A stretch of DNA of 64,000 nucleotides from Paraburkholderia youngii (lineage in GTDB: Bacteria; Pseudomonadota; Gammaproteobacteria; Burkholderiales; Burkholderiaceae). The notes below the pieces were generated by a model that was not told the DNA's origin, ran no database searches, and saw nothing but the letters and a program-made list of their open reading frames with translations. The DNA is taken from assembly GCF_013366925.1 (NCBI RefSeq), contig NZ_JAALDK010000002.1:310001-374000 (forward strand). Direction: 5' to 3'. Position 1 is the first letter of the stretch. Each line of letters opens with the position of its first letter. Positions 18,735 through 28,027 of this stretch are shown here, in pieces. Made by a program: the position numbers and the translations under genes.

Positions 18735-18752
18735 GGGCGTCCGTAGACGCCC
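18735..18752 (-). terminator. Intrinsic terminator after folD
   Basis: GGGCGTC CGTA GACGCCC is a perfect 7-bp stem with a 4-base loop. On the minus strand it is followed by TTTTTGTTT, a proper intrinsic terminator for the minus-strand folD/N-methylglutamate operon. No T-run follows on the plus strand, so the serine-cycle operon gets little from it. Confidence 0.8.
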
Positions 18753-18786
18753 GAAACACACTGGATGAAGCAGAATAATTTGCCGC

Positions 18787-19686
18787 CTAATTTGCCGGCA
18801 CCTGCCAGAACGGCTGCGGCGGGTGAAACGCCTGGCCGTCCGCAAACCGTTCGGCGGAGCGCAGCGTGTTCTCGATCAGCATCGTGACCGTCATCGGACC
18901 CACGCCGCCCGGCACCGGCGTGATCCATGCCGCCCGCTCGCGCACGGGCTCGAAGTCCACATCGCCGACGATGCGCCCGTCCTGCATTCGGTTGATCCCG
19001 ACGTCGATGACGATCGCACCCTCCTTCACCATCTCGGCCTTGATGAGCCCGGGCTTGCCCGCCGCAACGACAAGAATATCGGCGTGTATCGTGTGCTGTG
19101 CGAGGTCCCGCGTCTTCACGTGGCAAACGGTGACGGTCGCTTCCTTCTGCAGCAACATCAACGCCATCGGCTTGCCGACGATATTGCTCGCGCCTACTAC
19201 CACGACGTTTTTCCCCGCCACATCGATTCCCGTCGTCTCGAGCAGAAGCTGGACCCCGTACGGCGTACAAGGCGGAAAGATCGAGTTGCCCACCACCAGC
19301 GCGCCGACGTTGTACAGATGAAAACCGTCGACGTCCTTGTCGACCACGATGCCTTCCAGCACGCGCCGCACGTTGATCTGCGGCGGCAACGGCAGTTGCA
19401 CGAGAATGCCGTGCGTGCTGCGCTCGACGTTGAGGGCGGCAATTCGGTCGAGCAGTTCCGCCTCGCGGCAGTCCGCGTGAAAGCGATGCATGAACGAACG
19501 TACACCGCATTCCGCGCACGCCTTCACCTTGTTCGCCACGTACAGCTCGGACGCGGCGTTGTCGCCGACCAGCACCACCGCGAGACCGGGCACGACACCT
19601 CGCACGGACAAGGCCGCCACGCGCTCGCGAAAGCGCGTGCGCAGACGTCGCGCGAGGTGGCGGCCGTCGATCAGTTGCGCCGTCAT
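18787..19686 (-). CDS. folD: Methylene-H4F dehydrogenase/cyclohydrolase
   Basis: This 299-residue bifunctional enzyme oxidises methylene-tetrahydrofolate to methenyl- and then 10-formyl-tetrahydrofolate. Visible marks are YVANKVKACAECG with the catalytic lysine, HGILVQLPLPPQI, DKDVDGFH, the Rossmann segment VVVGASNIVGKPMA, and TPVPGGVGPMTVTML. The start overlaps the upstream mgsC stop codon in an ATGA arrangement, so translation is coupled. A longer frame upstream is only a shadow of mgsC. Placed at the end of the methylamine operon, it handles the methylene-H4F released by N-methylglutamate dehydrogenase and feeds PurU. Confidence 0.94.
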   Translation of the reverse strand: MTAQLIDGRHLARRLRTRFRERVAALSVRGVVPGLAVVLVGDNAASELYVANKVKACAECGVRSFMHRFHADCREAELLDRIAALNVERSTHGILVQLPLPPQINVRRVLEGIVVDKDVDGFHLYNVGALVVGNSIFPPCTPYGVQLLLETTGIDVAGKNVVVVGASNIVGKPMALMLLQKEATVTVCHVKTRDLAQHTIHADILVVAAGKPGLIKAEMVKEGAIVIDVGINRMQDGRIVGDVDFEPVRERAAWITPVPGGVGPMTVTMLIENTLRSAERFADGQAFHPPQPFWQVPAN

Positions 19687-21050
19687 CGTGCGCCGTTCAC
19701 GCCGGGGATCCAGTTGGTCCCGGCAAGCGGCACGCGGGCCATCGCCGCTGCTTCGACCGTGAGCGCCACGAGGTCCTCCAGCTCCAGGTGATGCACGTTC
19801 TGCTTGCCGCACGCTCGCGCGATCGTCGTCAGCTCCATGTTCAGCGTCTTCAGATAGTTCTTCAAACGCTTCGCGCCGACATCGGGTTTCAGCCGCTCCT
19901 GCAACACGGAGTCCTGCGTCGTGATGCCCACGGGACACTTGCCCGTGTGGCAATGGTGGCAGAAACCAGGCGCCGTGCCGAGTCGCGCATAGTCGTCGAG
20001 CGCGTTGACATGGTGGCCGTCCTCGACGTACGAAGCGCTATTGCAGCCGAGCGACACCAGCACCCCCTGACCGATCGCAACGGCGTCGGCGCCCATCGCC
20101 AGCGCCTTCGCAATGTCGGCGCCGCTGCGGATGCCCCCGGAGATGATGAGCTGCACCTGCCCCTTCATGTTGAGGTCTTCGAGTGCGTCAACGGCTTGGC
20201 GCAGGGCGGCAAGCGTCGGAATGCCGACGTTTTCGATGAAGCAGGTTTGCGTGGCCGCCGTACCGCCCTGCATGCCGTCGACGACGATCACGTCCGCGCC
20301 GGCATGCACCGCAAGCTTGACGTCATTGAACGTGCGCGTCGCGCCAACCTTCACGTAGATGGGCTTCTCCCAATCCGTCATTTCGCGCAGTTCGAGGATC
20401 TTGATCTGCAGATCGTCGGGGCCCGTCCAGTCCGGATGGCGCGATGCCGAGCGCTGGTCGATACCCTCGGGCAGCGTGCGCATCTTCGCGACACGCGGCG
20501 AGATCTTCTGGCCGAGCAGCATGCCGCCGCCACCCGGCTTCGCGCCTTGTCCGATCACGACCTCGATGGCGTCCGCCTTGCGCACGTCGTCGGGATTGAA
20601 GCCGTAGCGCGACGGCAGGCACTGATAGACGAGCGTTTTCGACGACATCCGCTCTTCTTGTGTCATACCGCCGTCGCCGGTCGTCGTCGAGGTGCCCATC
20701 TCCGTGGCCGCACGGCCGAGCGACTCCTTCACATTGGCCGACAGCGCACCGAAACTCATGCCCGCAACCGTGATGGGAATCGCGAGTTCGATCGGCTTTT
20801 TGGCGAAGCGTGTGCCGAGCACCGTCTTCGTCACGCACTTCTCGCGGTATCCCTCCAGCGGATAGCGCGACAGCGATGCACCGAGAAACAGCAGGTCGTC
20901 GAAGTGCGGCACGCGCCGCTTCGCCCCCAGGCCACGGATCTCATACAGTCCGTGTGCCGCGGCGTTCTGGATATAGTCGATCGTCTTGCGGTCGAAGCCC
21001 CAGGACTCTTCAGTGGCGATGTGTTTCATGTGTACGGGCTTGATTTCCAT
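19683..21050 (-). CDS. mgsC: N-methylglutamate synthase, FMN/Fe-S subunit
   Basis: The 455-residue protein matches the FMN-binding core of glutamate synthase. The synthase domain includes MSFGALSANVKESLGRAA, TGDGGMTQEE, IGQGAKPGGGGML, YVKVGATRTF and VVDGMQGGTAATQ. Near the C-terminus FCHHCHTGKCPVGI supplies the iron-sulfur cysteines. In methylotrophs using the N-methylglutamate pathway, MgsABC converts gamma-glutamylmethylamide (or methylamine and 2-oxoglutarate) to N-methylglutamate. The split of glutamate synthase into three small genes (mgsA, mgsB, mgsC) next to gmaS and a sarcosine-oxidase-like dehydrogenase is diagnostic. mgsB lies 15 bp upstream and folD overlaps by 4 bp. Confidence 0.93.
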   Translation of the reverse strand: MEIKPVHMKHIATEESWGFDRKTIDYIQNAAAHGLYEIRGLGAKRRVPHFDDLLFLGASLSRYPLEGYREKCVTKTVLGTRFAKKPIELAIPITVAGMSFGALSANVKESLGRAATEMGTSTTTGDGGMTQEERMSSKTLVYQCLPSRYGFNPDDVRKADAIEVVIGQGAKPGGGGMLLGQKISPRVAKMRTLPEGIDQRSASRHPDWTGPDDLQIKILELREMTDWEKPIYVKVGATRTFNDVKLAVHAGADVIVVDGMQGGTAATQTCFIENVGIPTLAALRQAVDALEDLNMKGQVQLIISGGIRSGADIAKALAMGADAVAIGQGVLVSLGCNSASYVEDGHHVNALDDYARLGTAPGFCHHCHTGKCPVGITTQDSVLQERLKPDVGAKRLKNYLKTLNMELTTIARACGKQNVHHLELEDLVALTVEAAAMARVPLAGTNWIPGVNGAR

Positions 21051-21065
21051 GGCGGGGTCCCTGGT

Positions 21066-21764
21066 TCAATATTCCTGATTCGCGTCGGCATTCCAGTGGT
21101 ACAGCGAGCGAGCCGATGCTACGCGTCTGAATTCCTTGGGGTCGAACTCGGCGAATGCCGGGCCGGCTGCGCGCAACAGCTGTGCAACGGCTTCCACGTC
21201 GGCGCCTTGCATCGGCTCTTCACGCGCATCCGCACCCAGCGACTTGACCTTGCCGCGCACGTAGATCACCGCCTCGTACAACGAGTCGCCCAGCGCATCA
21301 CCCGCATCGCCGCAGATCACGATCCGGCCGGCCTGCGCCATGAACGCCGAAAAGCTCCCAACCGATCCCCTCACGACGATGTCCGCCCCTTTGAGCGAGA
21401 TGCCGCAACGCAAGCCCGCATCGCCTTCGATGACGAGCAGACCGCCGTGCGCGGATGCACCCGCCGCATTGGAGGCGAAGCCCTTCACGTGCACGCGCCC
21501 GCTCATCATGTTCTCGGCCACACCCGTACTGGCGCTACCCGAGATCGTCACTTTCGCTTCCTTGTTCATGCCGGCGGCGTAGTAGCCCGCGTGGCCGTCG
21601 ATCTCCACCTCGATGGGCAAATCGAGTCCCACGGCGATGTTGTGCGCACCATCGGGATTGGAGATGAACACCTTGCGCGTGCCCGCTTGCGCGGCCTCGC
21701 GATGCAGGAAGCCATTCACGTCGGTCACCGAGGCGGACGCCAGGTCGAAGTTCACACTGTCCAT
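21066..21764 (-). CDS. mgsB: N-methylglutamate synthase, GXGXG subunit
   Basis: This 232-residue protein corresponds to the C-terminal GXGXG beta-helix domain of glutamate synthase. It shows repeated turns such as EIDGHAGYYAAGM, TISGSASTGVAENM, VIEGDAGLRCGISLKG and VICGDAGDALGDSLYEAVIYVRG. In the split enzyme it bridges the amidotransferase (mgsA) and FMN (mgsC) subunits. The ATG at 21764 has an AGGAGA site and overlaps the end of mgsA by 13 bp, suggesting coupled translation. A longer frame into mgsA shows no homology. Confidence 0.9.
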   Translation of the reverse strand: MDSVNFDLASASVTDVNGFLHREAAQAGTRKVFISNPDGAHNIAVGLDLPIEVEIDGHAGYYAAGMNKEAKVTISGSASTGVAENMMSGRVHVKGFASNAAGASAHGGLLVIEGDAGLRCGISLKGADIVVRGSVGSFSAFMAQAGRIVICGDAGDALGDSLYEAVIYVRGKVKSLGADAREEPMQGADVEAVAQLLRAAGPAFAEFDPKEFRRVASARSLYHWNADANQEY

Positions 21765-22660
21765 ACGTACATCTCCTCTGGGGCCGGTTCGAAAACACGC
21801 GCGTGCTTGATGTCGGGAAGGTGCGCGAGCGAGCGGAACTCCGAAGCAATGGCGACGAAGTCGTCCGTCTCGGCCACGACGGCCGGCTTGCACGCGAACG
21901 GATCGCGGATCAGCGCGAGCTTGTCCGGCGTGCCCATCAGGAACGTGTAGAAACCGTCGAGCTGCTCGAAGCCCTTTTGCAAGGCGGTTTCGAGATCGTC
22001 GCCCTCACGCAGCCGGTATTCGAGAAAACGGCATGCTGCTTCCGTGTCGTTGTCCGTGTCGAAGCGAATGCCATGCGGTTCGAGCATGCGCCGTACGCCG
22101 TTGGGGTTCGACAGCGAGCCGTTGTGCACGAGGCAAAAGTCTTCGCCAGCCGTGAACGGGTGTGCCCGATCGGGCGTCACGGCCGACTCCGTCGCCATAC
22201 GCGTATGGCCGACCAGATGCGTGCCCGTCAGCGCGCTGAACGCGTAGCGGTCTGCGACCATGCCGGGCGTGCCCGTGTCCTTGTACAGGTCGATCATGCG
22301 GCCGGTCGACAGCACATGCAGCCGGGGATGTGTTTCGCGGATCCAGTGCTTGACCGTCTCGGGATCGATGGCGACGCTCAGGATCGCGTGATTGTCCTTC
22401 GCATGCACCGACGCCTTCGCGCCGAGATGCTCGTTCAACTCATGCGCGAGCCCCTGCCAGTTGAAGTCGGCGCCCTCATCGGTGAGGCCCGAGTAGAGGC
22501 TGATCTTGCGCACGCCATCCGCAGTGGGCTCCGTGAACACGGCCAACCCTGCCGAATCGGGCCCCCGCTCCGTCATGCCCAGCAACATCGGCACCATCAA
22601 TTCTCCGAGCCGGCCCCGCAGCTCGGGCTTTTTAACAAGTAATCCTACAATTCCGCACAT
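21752..22660 (-). CDS. mgsA: N-methylglutamate synthase, amidotransferase subunit
   Basis: The 302-residue class II glutamine amidotransferase begins MCGIVGLL, so Cys2 becomes the N-terminal nucleophile after Met removal. Further marks are RGPDSAG near residue 32, GHTRMATES, LVHNGSLSNPNG, DNDTEAA and the Ntn-fold core. In glutamate synthase this domain releases ammonia from glutamine; in the N-methylglutamate enzyme the substrate is thought to be gamma-glutamylmethylamide, releasing methylamine. gmaS lies 51 bp upstream, consistent with the product of GmaS being handed on. Confidence 0.92.
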   Translation of the reverse strand: MCGIVGLLVKKPELRGRLGELMVPMLLGMTERGPDSAGLAVFTEPTADGVRKISLYSGLTDEGADFNWQGLAHELNEHLGAKASVHAKDNHAILSVAIDPETVKHWIRETHPRLHVLSTGRMIDLYKDTGTPGMVADRYAFSALTGTHLVGHTRMATESAVTPDRAHPFTAGEDFCLVHNGSLSNPNGVRRMLEPHGIRFDTDNDTEAACRFLEYRLREGDDLETALQKGFEQLDGFYTFLMGTPDKLALIRDPFACKPAVVAETDDFVAIASEFRSLAHLPDIKHARVFEPAPEEMYVWTV

Positions 22661-22711
22661 CGTTTTCTCCTCGCGATCACATTCAAATCGACAAACTGTC
22701 CTGGTTTTTGG

Positions 22712-24040
22712 TCAGAAAAATTCGAGGTACGTCTTCTGTTCCCAGTCCGACACATGGCGCATGTACTCGATCCATTCCATGTTCTTCAGACGCAGGAATT
22801 CCCCGCCCGCCGGTCCCAGCGCTTCGAGCATCACTTCATCGCGCTCCAGTGCCTGCAGCGCGGCCGAGAGGTTCTGCGGCAGGATGCTGATGCCGTGCTC
22901 ATTGAGTTCCTGCGGGGACATTTCGTAGAGATTGGCATTGCACGGCTTGCCTGGCTCCAGACGGTTCTCGACGCCATCGAGCCCGGCCGCGATCACGGCG
23001 GCCGTCGCGAGATATGCGTTGCAGGCGGCGTCGGGCAGGCGCAGTTCGATCCGGCCGCCCGGAATACGCACCATCGACGAACGATTGTTGTCGCCATAGC
23101 TCACGTAGGCGGGTGCCCATGTCGCGCCAGTCAAGGAACGGCCCACGACAAGACGCTTGTATGAATTGACCGTCGGGGCGCAGATCGCCGTGAGCGCCGC
23201 GGCATGCTTGAGAATGCCCGCCGTCCAGTGATACGCGAGCTTCGAAAGGCCAAGACCGTTCTCGTCGTGGTCGTCGGCGAAGAGGTTTTTCTTTCCGTCC
23301 GAAATCGACATATGCATATGCATGCCGTTGCCGGGCCGGTTCGCGAAGGGCTTCGGCATGAACGAACAGATCAGGCCGAGTTCGTTCGCGATCTCCGCGG
23401 CCGCCATCTTGAAGAAGACGTAGTGATCGCAGGACTTCAGGCAATCCGTGTACGTGTAGTTGATCTCGAACTGGCCGTTGGCGTCTTCGTGGTCGATCTG
23501 ATAGACATCGATGCCTGCCTTGATGAGCGCATCCGTCAGGCGTTCGAGGAACTCGCGCGAGCGCGAGAGCCCCTTGTAGTCATAGCAGGGTTTGGGCAAC
23601 GCGTCGGTGTGATCGCATGGCACGATCGCGCCGTCGGGGCCCTTGCGCAGCAGGGAGAACTCGGGCTCGAGGCCCGTGTTCAAAATCCAGCCCCGTTCTT
23701 CGAGACGCCGCACCTGCTTCTTGAGCGTCACGCGGCTTTCGAACGGCCAGGGTTCGCGCTTGACATGTCCATCGCACACGATGCGGGCGTAGCCCGGCTG
23801 CCATGGCACGAGTTGCAACGTGTCGATGTCGCCGACGGCCATGAAGTCAGGCCCCTGCGGATCGATACCGAGCCCCCACACTGCGAAGCCTGCGAAACCG
23901 GCGCCTGCCGTCAGAATGCTGTCCAGGTGAGCGGCGGGCACGGACTTCGTCTTCGCCACTCCGTGGATGTCGACAAACTGGGCGAGGATGTACTTTATCT
24001 CGTTTTCTGCTAGAAACTTGCGGGCGAATTCGGGGGTCAT
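22712..24040 (-). CDS. gmaS: Gamma-glutamylmethylamide synthetase
   Basis: The 442-residue glutamine-synthetase-fold enzyme ligates methylamine to glutamate with ATP. It carries the usual catalytic segments: [48 protein letters not shown] and [14 protein letters not shown]. It is shorter and more divergent at the N-terminus than housekeeping GlnA and lacks the adenylylation loop typical of GlnA. Its position between the mgd and mgs genes identifies it as GmaS rather than a nitrogen-assimilation enzyme. An 81-bp gap separates it from mgdD. Confidence 0.92.
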   Translation of the reverse strand: MTPEFARKFLAENEIKYILAQFVDIHGVAKTKSVPAAHLDSILTAGAGFAGFAVWGLGIDPQGPDFMAVGDIDTLQLVPWQPGYARIVCDGHVKREPWPFESRVTLKKQVRRLEERGWILNTGLEPEFSLLRKGPDGAIVPCDHTDALPKPCYDYKGLSRSREFLERLTDALIKAGIDVYQIDHEDANGQFEINYTYTDCLKSCDHYVFFKMAAAEIANELGLICSFMPKPFANRPGNGMHMHMSISDGKKNLFADDHDENGLGLSKLAYHWTAGILKHAAALTAICAPTVNSYKRLVVGRSLTGATWAPAYVSYGDNNRSSMVRIPGGRIELRLPDAACNAYLATAAVIAAGLDGVENRLEPGKPCNANLYEMSPQELNEHGISILPQNLSAALQALERDEVMLEALGPAGGEFLRLKNMEWIEYMRHVSDWEQKTYLEFF

Positions 24041-24121
24041 GTGAATGTCCTCAAACGTAATAAGTCCAGGGGTTTCGGAGAACGCTGGCCCGTGTTCGCG
24101 CCCGCGTCGACCACGTGCTCA

Positions 24122-24796
24122 CTACCGGGGCGGCGACTGATCGATATCCGTAATCGCGGCGATCCCGACCGGGCCGCCGCCAAGCTCGGCAGCGATGCCC
24201 GAGAAGGTTTCCCACAGATACAGCCCGTACGTTCCGTCGGCCCAGATCCGGTAGTAAGGCTTGCCTGCCCGGGCGCCTGGCATGACGGTGACGGCGACTC
24301 CCGCCATCGAGGTCAGCACGACTGGCCGGGCCGCCAGATCGAGCGCGCGGAAGTTGACATTGCAGGTTTGCAGCAACAACTCGTGCACCGCTTCGCCGCA
24401 CAGCACGAGCGCGACATCCTGATGCAGCACGGGATACACGTGCACGGGCGTGTCGAGATGCGACATCCGCACCGAGCTGCCTTGAATGACTCCGTCTTCG
24501 ATCAGATACTCGGCGAGGCCCAGCCGCAACACCACGCCACCGGCGGCGAGCGGCGCCCAGCTATTGGGCTGCGCCGGCACGGGAATGCCCTGTGCCTGTA
24601 GCCAGGCGGCCACGCCATTGCCCTTGAAGCCGGTGCGGGCAAGGTACGAAACGTCGGCAATCCCGAGCGTCTGTGCCCGTGCGCTGTCTGCGTCATCGAT
24701 CTGCTCGACGACGCGCATGTCGTCGCGCACGCTCCATCGCAGGCTCGCCGGCTTGCGTGCATCGCTGACCGGGCTCATTCGAAGTGGCGCGTTCAT
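24122..24796 (-). CDS. mgdD: N-methylglutamate dehydrogenase, gamma subunit
   Basis: This 224-residue protein resembles the gamma subunit of heterotetrameric sarcosine oxidase (SoxG), a small relative of the folate-binding aminomethyltransferase fold. Recognisable parts are ADVSYLARTGFKG, the AEYLIED segment, HLDTPVHVYPVLHQDVALVLCG, and LYLWETFSGIA. The ATG overlaps the mgdC stop codon (ATGA). With MgdABC it forms the complex that oxidises N-methylglutamate to glutamate and methylene-tetrahydrofolate or formaldehyde. Low sequence conservation makes the function depend largely on gene order. Confidence 0.85.
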   Translation of the reverse strand: MNAPLRMSPVSDARKPASLRWSVRDDMRVVEQIDDADSARAQTLGIADVSYLARTGFKGNGVAAWLQAQGIPVPAQPNSWAPLAAGGVVLRLGLAEYLIEDGVIQGSSVRMSHLDTPVHVYPVLHQDVALVLCGEAVHELLLQTCNVNFRALDLAARPVVLTSMAGVAVTVMPGARAGKPYYRIWADGTYGLYLWETFSGIAAELGGGPVGIAAITDIDQSPPR

Positions 24797-27756
24797 GCGG
24801 TCTCCTTTTTCGGCGAAGCGGTTTCGGTCGTGACGCTGTCCTTCTGACGTTCGTTCTCCGGGTCGTAGAACGGTGTGGAAACGACCGTTGCGGGAACCAT
24901 CCGGCCATCCGTCAAACGGAAGCTGATGCGCGTGCCGGGCTCGGTCTGGTCCGGCCGCACGAACGCGAGACCGATCGTCTTTTTCAGGGTTGCGCTCCAT
25001 GCGACGCTCGTCACGCGCCCCGCAATCTCGCCGCGATCGATCACGAGATGACACTCGCGCAGCCCGGTTTCGCGTTGACCCGCGTCCAAAGCAAAGCCGA
25101 CGAGGCGCTGTTTGGCCGGCGCCCTGTCGATGATCTGCAGGCTGCGCTTGCCGACGAAGAACGGCTTGTCCATCTTCACGGCCCATTCCATGCCCGCGTC
25201 GCGCGGCGTCGTCAGACCATCGGTGTCCTGGCTGACGATCACGTGGCCCTTCTCCAGCCGCAACAGACGCTGAGCTTCGACACCGAATGCACGAATGGCG
25301 TGTTCCTTGCCGGCTTCGAGAAGCGTGCGCCAGAGCGCTGCGCCGTACTCGGCGGGAATGTGGATTTCGTAGCCCCATTCGCCGACGAAGCCGACCCGCA
25401 TGAGCCGTGCTGGCACGCGATGCTGATCGAGCGCGATGCCCGTCACGCGCACACCGAGATACGGAAACGCGGCGGACGACAGATCCAGATCGACGAGCCT
25501 GGCCAGCACCGCACGCGACGCCGGGCCGGCGAGATTGACCGCCGCAAACGCGCCCGTGACGTTGACGATGCCGCAATCGAGTTGCCAGATGGTGTTGAGC
25601 CGCGACAGCTCGCGATAGATGGCGGCAGCGCCCGAGGTCGTCGTCGTGAAGTAAAAGTGATCATCCGCGAGACGCGCGATCACCCCGTCGTCGATCACCA
25701 CACCCGATTCGTCGCACATCACCGCATAGCGCGTCATGCCGGGCTTCAGGCCTGCGTACTTCGACACGTACACGCGTTCCAGAAATTCGGCGGCCTGCGG
25801 CCCGCGCACCTCGATCTTGCCGAGCGTGCCCACGTCGATGACGCCCACGCCATTGCGCACCGCGAGCGCCTCTTCCTCGATGCATGCCCCGCGCGCCTTG
25901 CCCGGGACCGCGTAATACTCCGGCCGCTGCCAGACCCCTGCCGCCATCCAGACTGCATTGAGCGACTGATGCTGCGCGTGCAGCGGCGTGCGCCGCTCGG
26001 GATTGAAACCACGGCCGGCGAGATGCGACATCGGCACCGGATGGAAGAACGGCCGCGCCGTGGTCGTGCCGACTTCCTGCGGCTTTTTGCCGGTGAGCCG
26101 TGCAAGGATGCGCAGGCCGTTCATGTTCGAGTGCTTGCCCTGGCTCGGCCCCATGCCGTTTGTCGAGAAGCGCTTCAACAGTTCGATGTTGTCGAAACCC
26201 TCCTGAACCGCATTCGCGAAGTCCTTCAGTTGCAGGTCCTCGTCGAAATCCACGAAGTTCTTGCCGGAATCATGGCCCACGATCGGCCAGGGATGAGAAG
26301 GCGATTCCTGCTCCGCGAGACGCGACCCGGTCGCGCTCGCCGTCTTCACATCGCAGAAGCCGCTGCGCGCCGCCGCCTGAATGCCGGCGCGCGCGCCGTC
26401 CAGCATCTTGCTCTCGAACGTATAGACGCCATTGACACGGCCGCACGCGAAGACACCGGGCGGCAACTGCTCCGGCACGAACTGCTCGACGTCATGGTCG
26501 AAGCGCATCTTCGTGTTGGCCTGGTACAGAAGGTTCGCCGCGGGCGCCCAGCCCACGCTCATGAGCAACGTGTCGCATTCGATCAGGCGCGTCGCGACCG
26601 TCGAGGCGCGCAAACCGTCTTCCGCCGAGAACGCGCCGACGCGTACGCCCGTCAACTGGCTGCCCTTGGCGTCCGGCACGGCCTCGACGACACAGCTCGA
26701 CATCAGCACGTCGACACCCTTCGCTCTCAGAACGCGTTCGAGCTCCTGGCATTTGTGCGATGCGCGCAGGTCCACGACCGCAGCGACCGGGATGCCGCGA
26801 GCGAGCATGTCCAGTGCCGCGCGATAGCCATCGGCGTTGGCCGTGAGCACCACGGCCCGTTTCCCGGGCGCGACGCTGTAGCGATACGCGAGTCGCTGCG
26901 CCGCCGAAGCCAGCATCACACCGGGCAGGTCGTTGTTGCGAAATACTGCCGGCTGCTCGAATGCACCGCTCGCGACGATCACCGCTTTCGCGCGCATCTT
27001 CGTAATGCGGGTCGGCTCCACAAGAGGCACCCACAGGTCAGCGTAATACGCCGCCGCGAGCGTTTCCGTCATCACGCGGATGCGCGGGTGTCCAAGCGCC
27101 GCCGTCTCCAGCTCACGGGTCCGCTCGAATCGCTTCTCGTCGCCACCCAGTTGATAGCCGCCGCTGCCGCCGATGCGCGCGTTCTCGTCGACGATGACGA
27201 CGTCGGCGCCCTGTTGAGCCGCAGCGAGCGCCGCCGAAAGACCCGACGGGCCCGCGCCGATCACGAGGACGTCACAGAAGCCATAGCGTTTCGGTGTGCG
27301 AATATGCGGCGCGTTGAAGTCGACGGTACCAAGGCCCGTCATCGCGCGAAACATGCGTTCCCAACGCGGAAACCAGCGCTTGCTGTGGAACGCCTTGTAG
27401 TAGAAGCCGACGGGGAGGAACGCGGCGAGCTTGCCAATGACGCGCCCTCGATCCGCGTCCACGCCGCCGAACGTGTTGACCGAATGCCAGTTGCCCTGCG
27501 TCAGGGCCGTCACATCTGCGCGCACATTCAATCTCGCGCCGTCCTGAAGCATCACGTTGACATCGTGATTGGCGAGCGAAAGCACGCCGCGTGGCCGGTG
27601 GTATTTGAAGCTGCGGCCGAGCACGTGCACGCCGGATGCCCACAGTGCGCTCGTGATCGTATCTCCTGTAAGGCCGCTATAGTGCTTGCCTTCGTACGAG
27701 AAGCCGATGTGCGTATTGCGTGTGATCCATTCGCCGCGATGAGGTGTGAGACGCAT
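24793..27756 (-). CDS. mgdC: N-methylglutamate dehydrogenase, alpha subunit
   Basis: This 987-residue subunit matches sarcosine oxidase alpha (SoxA). The N-terminal part (about 25-90, GDTITSALWASGVHVLGRSF) is the 2Fe-2S-like fold. A Rossmann NAD-binding domain begins near residue 167 (VIGAGPSGLSAALAA). A second FAD/NAD region contains SVGWAPAANLLYQ. The C-terminal third (about 590-960) is a glycine-cleavage T-protein-like folate-binding domain with MRVGFVGEWGYEIH and DAGMEWAVKMDKPFFVGK. The C-terminal domain would pass the methyl carbon to tetrahydrofolate. mgdB ends immediately upstream with no gap. The neighbouring gmaS and mgs genes argue for N-methylglutamate rather than sarcosine as substrate. 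Confidence 0.92.
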   Translation of the reverse strand: MRLTPHRGEWITRNTHIGFSYEGKHYSGLTGDTITSALWASGVHVLGRSFKYHRPRGVLSLANHDVNVMLQDGARLNVRADVTALTQGNWHSVNTFGGVDADRGRVIGKLAAFLPVGFYYKAFHSKRWFPRWERMFRAMTGLGTVDFNAPHIRTPKRYGFCDVLVIGAGPSGLSAALAAAQQGADVVIVDENARIGGSGGYQLGGDEKRFERTRELETAALGHPRIRVMTETLAAAYYADLWVPLVEPTRITKMRAKAVIVASGAFEQPAVFRNNDLPGVMLASAAQRLAYRYSVAPGKRAVVLTANADGYRAALDMLARGIPVAAVVDLRASHKCQELERVLRAKGVDVLMSSCVVEAVPDAKGSQLTGVRVGAFSAEDGLRASTVATRLIECDTLLMSVGWAPAANLLYQANTKMRFDHDVEQFVPEQLPPGVFACGRVNGVYTFESKMLDGARAGIQAAARSGFCDVKTASATGSRLAEQESPSHPWPIVGHDSGKNFVDFDEDLQLKDFANAVQEGFDNIELLKRFSTNGMGPSQGKHSNMNGLRILARLTGKKPQEVGTTTARPFFHPVPMSHLAGRGFNPERRTPLHAQHQSLNAVWMAAGVWQRPEYYAVPGKARGACIEEEALAVRNGVGVIDVGTLGKIEVRGPQAAEFLERVYVSKYAGLKPGMTRYAVMCDESGVVIDDGVIARLADDHFYFTTTTSGAAAIYRELSRLNTIWQLDCGIVNVTGAFAAVNLAGPASRAVLARLVDLDLSSAAFPYLGVRVTGIALDQHRVPARLMRVGFVGEWGYEIHIPAEYGAALWRTLLEAGKEHAIRAFGVEAQRLLRLEKGHVIVSQDTDGLTTPRDAGMEWAVKMDKPFFVGKRSLQIIDRAPAKQRLVGFALDAGQRETGLRECHLVIDRGEIAGRVTSVAWSATLKKTIGLAFVRPDQTEPGTRISFRLTDGRMVPATVVSTPFYDPENERQKDSVTTETASPKKETA

Positions 27757-28014
27757 TCAGGCCTCCGCGCCGGCAAGGTAAGTACGCAGCACGAGATCTT
27801 TCGCAGTATCGCGCTCGGCAATGAACCACGTGTTGCTCGAGGTGTGGCACCACCACTCCTGCTTCACGCCCGCAGCGCCGTTGCGGCAGAACACGTAGTC
27901 GGCCCATTGCGCATCGTCCGCGACCAGCGGGTCTGGCATCGGCCGTATCTCGCCCCAGTATGTAAACTCCGACATCGGGCGCGCACCATTAACCGGACAG
28001 GTCATGATCTTCAT
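27757..28014 (-). CDS. mgdB: N-methylglutamate dehydrogenase, delta subunit
   Basis: This 85-residue protein resembles sarcosine oxidase delta (SoxD), the small zinc-binding subunit. The N-terminus reads MTCPVNGARPMSEF, with CPVNG in place of the CPYCG of classical SoxD, so one of the zinc cysteines is absent. The C-terminal half keeps ADYVFCRNGAAG, W-W-C-H and WFIAERDT. The start at 28014 has a GGAGA site and sits 13 bp after mgdA; an in-frame ATG at 28050 would overlap mgdA. Confidence 0.87.
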   Translation of the reverse strand: MKIMTCPVNGARPMSEFTYWGEIRPMPDPLVADDAQWADYVFCRNGAAGVKQEWWCHTSSNTWFIAERDTAKDLVLRTYLAGAEA

Positions 28015-28027
28015 CGTCTTCTCCAGG

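Noticed and set aside
19788..21950. 720-codon plus-strand frame opposite mgsC/mgsB
   Set aside because: Shadow of conserved glutamate-synthase-like genes; composition is typical of antisense frames in high-GC DNA.
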